Shown: positions 56,080 to 62,663 of the stretch, piece by piece
Numbering within the stretch: position 1 is the first letter of the stretch
Layout of the letters: each line of letters starts with the position of its first letter
NCBI GenBank assembly: GCA_019695185.1
Contig: JAIBAN010000001.1
Location: forward strand, 186,001-250,000
DNA length: 64,000 bases
Source: Blastocatellia bacterium
GTDB lineage: Bacteria; Acidobacteriota; Blastocatellia; Chloracidobacteriales; Chloracidobacteriaceae
Direction: 5' to 3'
Position numbers and translations under genes: made by a program
The notes under the pieces: model-generated
Database searches by the model: none
What the model saw: the letters and a program-made list of their open reading frames with translations, nothing else
What the model was told of the DNA's origin: nothing

Positions 56080-57092
56080 TTGGTTTCAATCCCCATCAAG
56101 TCGAGCATTTTCTCATCATTGCGCCAATGCTGTTGAACCTTGACGAAGAGTTCGAGAAATACCCGAGTTTCCATCATTTTTTCGATATTTTTGCGGGCCT
56201 GGGTGGCAATTTGTTTAATTCGGTCACCCCCCCGACCCAGGACAATCGCCCGTTGTGACTCGCGTTCAACGTAAATCACACAGGACAATTTCAAAACGCC
56301 ATTGGGTTGGGTTTCCCAACGCTCCGTAAGAACCGCTGTGGCAAATGGAAGTTCCTCTGAAAGCTGATTGAGCAACTGCTCCCGGACCAGTTCCGCCACC
56401 AGTGTGCGTTCGGTTTGGTCGGTCAGCGCATCCTCTTCAAACAAGTAGGGGCCTTCGGGCAAATGTTCCAGAATCTTTCGGGTCAAAAGGTTGAGGTTAT
56501 CCCCCTTCAATGCAGAAAGAGGGATGTATTCCAGAAAATCGTATTCGGCCTTATACCATTCCAGCAGCGGCAGCAGGGCGGATTTGTCTTCCAGTTTGTC
56601 GGTTTTGTTGAGCAGCAGAAAAGTCGGACGGGCCGCTTCTTTAACCAAATTCAAAACATAGCGGTCACCGTTGCCGGTCGGGGCCGATGCGTCCCGCAGG
56701 AGCAACACCACATCAACCGTTGCCAGCGTGTCCTGTACTGCCTGCATCATGCGTTTATTGAGCTTATAACCCGGTTTATGAATTCCCGGCGTATCAACAA
56801 AGATGATTTGCCCTTCGGGGTTGGTCACAATGCCCTGGATGCGGGTGCGGGTGGTCTGTGGTTTGTTGGAAACGGCAGCGATTTTTTCTCCCACCAGTCG
56901 GTTTAAGAGGGTGGACTTGCCTGCGTTGGGGCGACCCAGAATACCGGCGAACCCACTGCGGGTTCCCGCAACGTTCGAAGGTTGGAGTTCGAATTGAGAA
57001 TCCTCCGCTTGTGAGTTCTGTGACTGTTCCGGAACAGGGGCGTGCGTTTCAGTTATGGTCGTTGGCAAGGGTGTTTTTTCTCTCTTGGGCAT
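56070..57092 (-). CDS. era: GTPase Era
   Basis: The ATG at 57092 (340 residues) is used; a TTG two codons upstream lies in repeat DNA. After a ~45-residue low-complexity lead that is unusual for Era come the G1 motif GRPNAGKSTLLNRL, G2 loop PQTTRTRIQG, G3 DTPG and G4 NKTD, then a C-terminal KH domain with VERESQRAIVLGRGGDRIKQ. Era binds the 3' end of 16S rRNA and helps small-subunit assembly. The last codons CAG GAC TGA are repeat sequence. The gene lies directly after plsC with only repeat units between. Confidence 0.95.
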   Translation of the reverse strand: MPKREKTPLPTTITETHAPVPEQSQNSQAEDSQFELQPSNVAGTRSGFAGILGRPNAGKSTLLNRLVGEKIAAVSNKPQTTRTRIQGIVTNPEGQIIFVDTPGIHKPGYKLNKRMMQAVQDTLATVDVVLLLRDASAPTGNGDRYVLNLVKEAARPTFLLLNKTDKLEDKSALLPLLEWYKAEYDFLEYIPLSALKGDNLNLLTRKILEHLPEGPYLFEEDALTDQTERTLVAELVREQLLNQLSEELPFATAVLTERWETQPNGVLKLSCVIYVERESQRAIVLGRGGDRIKQIATQARKNIEKMMETRVFLELFVKVQQHWRNDEKMLDLMGIETNQD

Positions 57093-57119
57093 TCTCAATT
57101 CTCAATTCTCAATTCTCAA
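57092..57119. repeat. Four exact TTGAGAA heptads filling the plsC-era gap
   Basis: On the minus strand the plsC stop TAA (57122-57120) is followed by exactly four TTGAGAA units (57119-57092), and the last A of the fourth unit is the first base of the era ATG. No other intergenic base exists. Only one arm is present. GAGAA in the units could pair weakly with the ribosome. Confidence 0.93.
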
Positions 57120-57953
57120 TTATTCAGAGGCCGGATGTTCTTCCGGGAGGTCGGTTTTAACGCTTTCCAGAACTCCATTCAGCCCGTTGGCCACCGATTC
57201 AAACGAAGAAATCTGGATTTCAGCCGGTACCGGTTCTTTGATTTTGGCCACAGCGTTCAGTTCGTAGTACATATCAATGACCCGGTGCCAGCAGGCACGG
57301 GCAAATTGTTCCCGATTGGGGTAATCGGCGCATTTGAGTGGTTCCCCGACTTTGATACTGACATCGGCATGCCAGACCCGCAGGACCCGTTGTGAGCCAT
57401 GAATCGCCATCGGAACCACATCAATATTTTGGTCCCAGGCTGCCCAAATCATGGCCATGTAGGGATCCATTTTAGGAATTCCGTTGCGACTGCGGGTTCC
57501 TTCGGGGAAGATGTAAATCGAATTAACTTCCTTGATGCGGCGCAGGGTTTCTTTGAGGGCATATTTACGGGCTGTCGGGTTGGAGCGGTCAAAGACAATG
57601 TTGCCGGAGAGCCAGCCGGCCTGCCCGATGATGGGGACTTTCATGGTTTCACGCTTGGCCACAAACGGGAGCGGAAAAACCGAAACCAGCAGCGGAATGT
57701 CAGCCACGCTTAAATGATTGCAAATAAACAAGTGGCCATTTTCATATTTCCCACCGGTAAATTGTTTTCCTTCGACCGTGACCGAAGCCCCAAAGATGAA
57801 GCGTAGGCCATGAGCAAAGACAAACCAGGGATAAAACATCACCTTGCGTCGCCAGGGTTCCGAAAGCGGTAAGGCAATTGCCATCGGAAGCAGAAAACAG
57901 GCTGCTGCCCAAAGCATCATCAAAACAACCCGCAACGCAGTAATAATTTTCAT
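57120..57953 (-). CDS. plsC: 1-acyl-sn-glycerol-3-phosphate acyltransferase
   Basis: This 277-residue membrane enzyme has a hydrophobic start (VLMMLWAAACFLLPMAIALP) and the acyltransferase motifs NHLSVADIP (H-x4-D) at ~89-97, and FPEGTRSRNG at ~150-159. It adds the second acyl chain to lysophosphatidic acid in phospholipid synthesis. Order surE-plsC-era on the minus strand suggests one transcript, with repeats in both gaps. The C-terminal ~40 residues are not conserved family sequence. Confidence 0.92.
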   Translation of the reverse strand: MKIITALRVVLMMLWAAACFLLPMAIALPLSEPWRRKVMFYPWFVFAHGLRFIFGASVTVEGKQFTGGKYENGHLFICNHLSVADIPLLVSVFPLPFVAKRETMKVPIIGQAGWLSGNIVFDRSNPTARKYALKETLRRIKEVNSIYIFPEGTRSRNGIPKMDPYMAMIWAAWDQNIDVVPMAIHGSQRVLRVWHADVSIKVGEPLKCADYPNREQFARACWHRVIDMYYELNAVAKIKEPVPAEIQISSFESVANGLNGVLESVKTDLPEEHPASE

Positions 57954-57970
57954 GTAAGCCCCCTTACTTT

Positions 57971-58041
57971 AATTGAGAATTGAGAATCCGTTTGGCAATC
58001 AAAGCAAAGAATTCTCAATTCTCAATTCTCAATTCTCAATT
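57971..58041. repeat. Paired-arm heptad repeat (TTGAGAA) overlapping the surE stop
   Basis: Arm 1 (57973-57986) has two TTGAGAA units and arm 2 (58012-58039) has four units of the reverse complement, with a short 25-base spacer. The surE stop and its last two to three codons lie within arm 2. Arm 1 ends 20 bases upstream of the plsC start. Confidence 0.92.
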
Positions 58042-58784
58042 TGGATTTCGTCCCAATGTTTCAGCTCCGCCAGGGCTCGATGGTCGGTCAAGTCGTTACG
58101 AAGCGGTGTAATTGAGATATATCCTTGGTGAATGGCCTCGTAATCAACGCCCGGCACTTCATGCCAAGTGGCGCTGTCTTCCCCAATCCAGTAATAACGT
58201 CGCCCGCGCGGGTCCCGGCCCTCAACAATGCGAGTTTCAGCCACTTTGGTTCCGGTGGGCGTTATGCGGACCCCTCGAATCTCACCGGGTGGAACATTGA
58301 CATTGAGCAATGTGCCCTTGGGCAGACCTTCAGCCAAAACCTTTTGGACCAGTTGAGCGGCAAACCTCCCAGCCGGTTCAAAATGAAAAGGTTCGCGTCC
58401 GACAACTGAAACAGCAATACTTGGCAACCCGTAAATGGAACCTTCCAGAGCCCCGGCAACTGTGCCCGAATAGGTCACATTGTCACCTAAATTTGCACCG
58501 TGATTGATTCCCGAAACGACAAGATCAGGCCGGGGACCGTTTTTCAAAATATGACTAAGCGCCAGCATGACGCAGTCGGTGGGTGTGCCATCCACTTTAT
58601 ACCAGTTTTCTTTGAGTTTCGTAATGCGTAACGGACGCGTCAAGGTCAGGGAATGTGACGTGGCGCTTTGTTCTGAAGAGGGAGCCACGACCACCACTTC
58701 ACCAACGGTTTGCAAATGCGCTGCCAAGGCCGTTATGCCTTCTGAATAAATGCCGTCGTCGTTTGTGACCAGAATTCGAGTCAT
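58029..58784 (-). CDS. surE: 5'/3'-nucleotidase SurE
   Basis: The ATG at 58784 (251 residues, MTRILVTNDDGIYSEG) has GAGGAA about 5 bases upstream; a start 12 bases further is less likely. The Asp-Asp metal site (NDDG), PSSEQSATSHSLT and SGINHGANLGDNVTYSGTV are SurE signatures. It dephosphorylates nucleoside monophosphates and possibly short polyphosphate. The C-terminus reads QIEN then TGA, of which Ile-Glu-Asn-stop is TTGAGAA repeat DNA. Confidence 0.96.
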   Translation of the reverse strand: MTRILVTNDDGIYSEGITALAAHLQTVGEVVVVAPSSEQSATSHSLTLTRPLRITKLKENWYKVDGTPTDCVMLALSHILKNGPRPDLVVSGINHGANLGDNVTYSGTVAGALEGSIYGLPSIAVSVVGREPFHFEPAGRFAAQLVQKVLAEGLPKGTLLNVNVPPGEIRGVRITPTGTKVAETRIVEGRDPRGRRYYWIGEDSATWHEVPGVDYEAIHQGYISITPLRNDLTDHRALAELKHWDEIQIEN

Positions 58785-58886
58785 ACTGTTCCTCAAAAAG
58801 TAAAATCGTTACCAAGTGACACAAGAGATGGTTTCCATATAAGCAGATCAATTCCATTTTATATTTCAAACCCTAAGGAGTTTACT

Positions 58887-59540
58887 ATGGAAAAAATGGC
58901 TTTGATCGAATGTTTGCACTGCAAGAAACTCGTTCAGAAAAAACTCCGAAGATTTAATGAATCACTAAAAAATGGTTGGAATTTCTATTGTTCATGGTCG
59001 TGCCGATACAAACATCAGGAGAACAATCTTGAATTATTATGCACTCAATGTGGTAAGCCAATTCAAAAGACTCCTGGAGAATTAAGAAAAGTAAAAAAGC
59101 ATGTATTTTGCTCAAAATCCTGTGCAGCGAGTTATAATAACAGTCATAAAAAATACGATACAAGACGATCAAAACTTGAGCAGTATATTGAACAAAAAAT
59201 TAAAGAAACCTTTGCGAATTTACTTGTAGAATACAATAGCAGTCAGCCAATTGGGGTTGAACTTGATTTGTTTTTTCCTGAACTTAAATTAGCAATTGAG
59301 GTGAATGGAATTGTCCGCTTCAGGCCAATTTTTGGTGCAGAAAAGCTCCAACAAATCCAGCTCCTTGATAAACACAAAGCTGAAGCCTGTACCAGAAATG
59401 CAATCGAATTGCTGATTGTTAATACTTCTGAAGATAGATATTTGGCAGAGAAAGTAAAGGAGAAACACTGGGGGAAAGTTAAGGAATTCGTCGCCTTAGC
59501 ATTAAGGCGTGCAGACCACACCAACGAGCAGGTTCCTTAA
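58887..59540 (+). CDS. AT-rich Vsr-like (PD-(D/E)XK) endonuclease with two Cys-rich fingers
   Basis: The 217-residue product has two N-terminal zinc-finger-like modules: CLHCKK with FYCSWSCRYKH, and CTQCGK with VFCSKSCAASYNN. A nuclease-like C-terminal part contains GVELDLFFPELKLAIEVNG, with Asp and Glu placed as in Vsr-type and phage homing endonucleases, and a downstream DKHKAEACTRN helix. Base composition is clearly more AT-rich than the neighbours and an ideal AAGGAG lies 6 bases before the ATG, unlike most genes here. Ten bp separate its stop from the 3' end of tRNA-Pro. These point to recent transfer. The exact target is unknown. Confidence 0.75.
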   Translation: MEKMALIECLHCKKLVQKKLRRFNESLKNGWNFYCSWSCRYKHQENNLELLCTQCGKPIQKTPGELRKVKKHVFCSKSCAASYNNSHKKYDTRRSKLEQYIEQKIKETFANLLVEYNSSQPIGVELDLFFPELKLAIEVNGIVRFRPIFGAEKLQQIQLLDKHKAEACTRNAIELLIVNTSEDRYLAEKVKEKHWGKVKEFVALALRRADHTNEQVP

Positions 59541-59550
59541 ATCGTGGTCC

Positions 59551-59624
59551 TCGGGACGACTGGATTTGAACCAGCGACCTCACGCACCCCAAGCGTGCGC
59601 GCTACCAGGCTGCGCCACGTCCCG
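59551..59624 (-). tRNA. tRNA-Pro (anticodon GGG)
   Basis: The 74-base minus-strand sequence folds as a full cloverleaf: acceptor CGGGACG/CGTCCCG, D stem GCGC/GCGC, anticodon stem CACGC/GCGTG with loop TTGGGGT, T stem GCTGG/CCAGT with one G-U pair and loop TTCAAAT. The anticodon is GGG, read with U33 before it. Discriminator base is A, and CCA is not encoded directly after it. Confidence 0.95.
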
Positions 59625-59678
59625 TCAAAACAAACTCGATCAAAGAGCAAAACTTTTGGGGTGCGGGTGTATAGCACC

Positions 59679-60203
59679 CTAGCGGAGGATTGTCAACAAG
59701 GCTTCCAACTCTGTCCGCACCCGCCGGAGGGCAGCCTTGGCTTCGGGCGGCAGACCTAACGGTTCTGAGATGGTCTGAATGGTTGATTCCGGAGCGGTTA
59801 TTTCAAGCGGTGACAGCGGACCGGTTTCGAGCGAAGCCACCAGAACCCCAACCACATCAGGTTCCGGTTCGACCACTGCCGGTGCAACAATTTCAGCCAC
59901 TGGTTCCACGGGCCGCTCCATAGGAACCACTTTTAATTTGGATGAAGCCCGCATCTCCGAAGCCAGCCGTTTTTTGGCTCCGGCAATGGTAAACCCTTCC
60001 TCCTCGCGCAAGGCTTTGATGCGCATGGCAATTTCCACATCGCGCCGCCGATAGACTCGTTGACCGGCCCGGTTTTTCTGGGGAGTCAATTGGGAAAACT
60101 CCTGTTCCCAATAGCGCAATACGTGTGGTTCAACCTCGACCAATTCACACACTTCACCAATTTTGAAAAAAAGTTTTTCAGGAATCACTTTTTTTGCCTG
60201 CAT
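59679..60203 (-). CDS. MerR-family transcriptional regulator
   Basis: The 174-residue protein begins with a winged-helix MerR domain at ~10-85: [23 protein letters not shown] and [20 protein letters not shown] are its two signatures. The remaining ~90 residues are Pro/Glu/Val-rich with a short helical end and lack the Cys or ligand-binding features of metal or drug sensors. This short type is widespread in Acidobacteriota and delta-proteobacteria with unknown targets. The stop lies 55 bp from the tRNA 5' end. Confidence 0.88.
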   Translation of the reverse strand: MQAKKVIPEKLFFKIGEVCELVEVEPHVLRYWEQEFSQLTPQKNRAGQRVYRRRDVEIAMRIKALREEEGFTIAGAKKRLASEMRASSKLKVVPMERPVEPVAEIVAPAVVEPEPDVVGVLVASLETGPLSPLEITAPESTIQTISEPLGLPPEAKAALRRVRTELEALLTILR

Positions 60204-60505
60204 GGATTGTGTGCCCTCTCACCTGACGAAAATCTTTTGGGTTTGCCTTGGAAGAACCGGCTTCAAACAGGAAGATTTGAGCCTAAAGCTGGATTGAACA
60301 GGATGTTACGGACAGTCCGGAAAATTGTCAATCGGAAACAATGGCGGGTTTGTCCTTTGCTTACAGCGGGTTTCACCCCATTTCCGGGATTTTGCTTTCG
60401 CAAAGAGGACGGATCCATTGTAAAAGAAAGGAACAGGTGTCAGTGCCTCCTTTCAGTTGGAAGGCACCTGCCTGTGACATCATTTTTTCGTCCAAAGGAC
60501 ATGAT
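60204..60505. other. Intergenic region between merR-like and glutaredoxin-like genes
   Basis: This 302-bp stretch lies between divergent starts. I see no gene. A weak dyad occurs at ~60440-60471 (GTGCCT and AGGCAC around ~20 bases, extended by partial pairing of flanks). No heptad repeat and no clear promoter boxes are visible. Confidence 0.4.
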
Positions 60506-61033
60506 ATGCAGGAAGCAATTTTTATTTACTTTGACAGTGCGCAAATTGTCCGCCCTGATTCGCTCGCCGCTTTTTTTACAAGTTACGGTATGGCTCCGGC
60601 TCTGGTGGACATCAATCAAAACCCTGCGGCCCAGGAAGAAACAGCCAAATGGACCGATGGCCGAACCGACGTATTTCCGCTTGTGCGGGTGGGTGATAAA
60701 ATCCGGGCCTTGTTTTTCAACCCGACGCCGGAAGCCTTGAAGCCAATCTTCGACACCATGGCAACTGCCGATGCGGCAACTCTCGGCAATCTGCCCGTGA
60801 CGGTTTTGAGTGCCGATTGGTGCCCGGACTGTCGTCGCTTGGAAGGTTATTTCGACCGAAAAGCCAAGCCCTTTACCAAAATCAATATTGAAACCACCCC
60901 TGGCGCTCCTGAGAAAATCATCCGCTGGAGCGGTGGCCGCAGAGTTGTCCCCACCATTCGCATTGGAGAGGATGTGCTTTTTTTCAACCCGCCACCGCAC
61001 GTGATTGGTAAGTTTTTAGGACTGGAAAATTAA
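60506..61033 (+). CDS. Tandem glutaredoxin-like protein, one half without cysteines
   Basis: The ATG at 60506 has AAAGGA 6 bases upstream and gives 175 residues; longer frames start in non-family sequence. Two halves align: residues ~1-85 (IFIYFDSAQIVRPDSLAAFF to IRALFFNPTPEAL) and ~95-175 (VTVLSADWCPDCRRLEGYF to EDVLFFNPPPHVI). The second half has the redox motif CPDC and a cis-Pro in VVPTIRIG, so it is a likely thiol-disulfide protein. The first half has neither Cys and keeps only the fold and the FFNP strand. No signal peptide; cytoplasmic. Confidence 0.82.
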   Translation: MQEAIFIYFDSAQIVRPDSLAAFFTSYGMAPALVDINQNPAAQEETAKWTDGRTDVFPLVRVGDKIRALFFNPTPEALKPIFDTMATADAATLGNLPVTVLSADWCPDCRRLEGYFDRKAKPFTKINIETTPGAPEKIIRWSGGRRVVPTIRIGEDVLFFNPPPHVIGKFLGLEN

Positions 61034-61040
61034 GAAAACA

Positions 61041-61131
61041 GTCTTGAGAGTCTTGGGAGTCTTGGGAGTCTTGGGAGTCTTGGGAGTCTTGGGAGTTTGG
61101 GGAGTCCTGGGAGTCTTGAGACTCTCAAGAC
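61041..61131. repeat. Nine 9-bp units (GTCTTGGGA) ending in a short palindrome
   Basis: Nine head-to-tail 9-bp units run from 61041 to 61121: five are exact GTCTTGGGA, and the first and last are GTCTTGAGA. They are followed at once by CTCTCAAGAC (61122-61131), which can pair with either of the GTCTTGAGA units. One arm is therefore long and the other very short. The array lies between the glutaredoxin-like stop and the next start. Confidence 0.92.
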
Positions 61132-61150
61132 TTTCTGAAATTGGAGGTGT

Positions 61151-62014
61151 ATGCAAACCATTCTCATCGCTGGAGCCACTGGACAGCTTGGCCGCCATGT
61201 TGTCCGCGAAGCCAAAGAACATGGGTTTCGGACCCGGATTTTAGCCCGGAACTCAGCCAAGGCGGCTGAACTGAAACCCTTTGCCGATGAAATTGTTCAT
61301 GCTGACTTGCGTTTCCCCATCCAACTGAAAAGCGTCTGCACAGGGGTTGACGTTGTTTTTTCCTGTGCCGGAGCTTCGCTCGACATCAACAACCTGCGGG
61401 ACCGCACGACCTATACCGAACTTGATTTCCAGGGCAATGCCAATCTGCTGGACGCAGCCCAGAATTCAGGCGTACCCAAATTTGTTTTTGTGTCGCTGTT
61501 TAACGCTCAGAAACTGCTCCATACGGAATATTCGGCGGCCCATGAACGGTTTGTCGAAAAGCTGCGGGCAGCAAAAATGCCAGCCACAGTGATTCGTCCG
61601 ACCGGTTTTTTCTATATTTTCAACGAATTCCTCAAAATGGCCCAGAAAAACCGGGGTATGCTCATTGGTTCGGGCGAATGTCGGACCAACCCGATTCACG
61701 AAGCGGATTTGGCGCAGGTCTGTGTGCAGGCACTTGAGGGGAATGAAACGGAAATCAATGTGGGCGGGCCGGAAATCTTCACCCGGCGGCAAATTGTTGA
61801 AATGTGCTTTGAGGTGTTAGGCAAACAACCGAAAATCTCGGTTGTTTCACCGGCTATTGTCCGGTCTGCACTGCCGCTGGTGCGGCTTTTTCATCGGCGC
61901 ATGGCCAATCTGGTTCATTTCGGCATGGAGGTTGGTTTAACTGAAGTGGTGGCACCAACTTACGGGAAACGTACCCTGCGGCAGTATTTTGAGGAGGCCG
62001 CCAGGAAACTGTGA
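61151..62014 (+). CDS. NAD(P)-binding atypical SDR (NmrA-like)
   Basis: The 287-residue protein begins with a Rossmann dinucleotide site IAGATGQLGRHVVREA and has the SDR-like substrate region VFSCAGASLDINNLRDRT. FNAQKLL replaces the usual YxxxK, and there is no clear catalytic Tyr, which is typical of atypical SDRs of the NmrA/complex I NDUFA9 type. VIRPTGFFYIFNEFLKM is a family motif. It may act as a redox sensor or sugar-nucleotide-like enzyme; substrate unknown. GGAGG lies 3-4 bases before the ATG. The stop overlaps an ATG of the maf frame. Confidence 0.85.
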   Translation: MQTILIAGATGQLGRHVVREAKEHGFRTRILARNSAKAAELKPFADEIVHADLRFPIQLKSVCTGVDVVFSCAGASLDINNLRDRTTYTELDFQGNANLLDAAQNSGVPKFVFVSLFNAQKLLHTEYSAAHERFVEKLRAAKMPATVIRPTGFFYIFNEFLKMAQKNRGMLIGSGECRTNPIHEADLAQVCVQALEGNETEINVGGPEIFTRRQIVEMCFEVLGKQPKISVVSPAIVRSALPLVRLFHRRMANLVHFGMEVGLTEVVAPTYGKRTLRQYFEEAARKL

Positions 62015-62064
62015 TGGTTTCAAGCCACTCCTCTCTTCAATTTTTTACGATTGGATGCTCTCTC

Positions 62065-62637
62065 ATGAAACTTATCCTGGCTTCCGGCTCACCCCGTCGT
62101 GCTGAAATTATGCGGGCAGCCGGTTACACGTTTGAAATTTCGGTGGCGGATGTGGATGAAACGCCGCTTTTGGGTGAAAATCCGGCTGACTATGTGGTGC
62201 GGTTGGCCCGTACCAAAGCTGCTGCGATTGCTGCCGCCGAACCGTCTTTGGTTGTCGGGGCGGATACCACGGTTGTGGTGGACAATGAAATTCTGGCCAA
62301 ACCGCTTGACCCGGAAGACGCAGCCCGGATGCTGCGGGCATTAAGCGGACGCAGTCACGAGGTGCTGACAGGAGTAGCCGTTTTTCATACCCAAACCGGC
62401 GCGTTGCATTCAGGGCTGGAGCGCTCAACCGTTTGGTTTGACCAGCTTCCCGAAAACTGGATTGCTGAATATGTGGCCAGTGGCGAGCCGATGGACAAGG
62501 CCGGTGCATATGCCATTCAAGGTCGTGCGGCACTGTATATTGACCGGATTGAAGGAAATTACCTTAATATTGTCGGATTACCGCTGCCCTTGGTGCGCCG
62601 CTTGCTTGCGGTGGCGACTGAAAAAAACGCTGGCTGA
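62065..62637 (+). CDS. maf: Maf-like nucleoside triphosphate pyrophosphatase
   Basis: Family alignment puts the start at the ATG at 62065 (190 residues, MKLILASGSPRRAEIM), though an ATG at 62014 overlaps the previous stop and has AGGA 7 bases before it, so a 17-residue longer coupled product is possible. VVGADTTVVVDNEILAKP and LSGRSHEVLTGVAV are Maf signatures, and KAGAYAIQGRAALYIDRIEG completes the site. These enzymes hydrolyse non-canonical or free NTPs such as dTTP and UTP. Confidence 0.94.
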   Translation: MKLILASGSPRRAEIMRAAGYTFEISVADVDETPLLGENPADYVVRLARTKAAAIAAAEPSLVVGADTTVVVDNEILAKPLDPEDAARMLRALSGRSHEVLTGVAVFHTQTGALHSGLERSTVWFDQLPENWIAEYVASGEPMDKAGAYAIQGRAALYIDRIEGNYLNIVGLPLPLVRRLLAVATEKNAG

Positions 62638-62663
62638 AGGTTGATAACTTTCAGCCGGCGCGG

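Noticed and set aside
60060-60740. A 226-residue plus-strand frame
   Set aside because: It overlaps the MerR gene and the glutaredoxin-like gene in other frames and has no recognisable motif.
61041-61131. Possible CRISPR array
   Set aside because: The units are 9 bp with no spacers, and there are no cas genes nearby.
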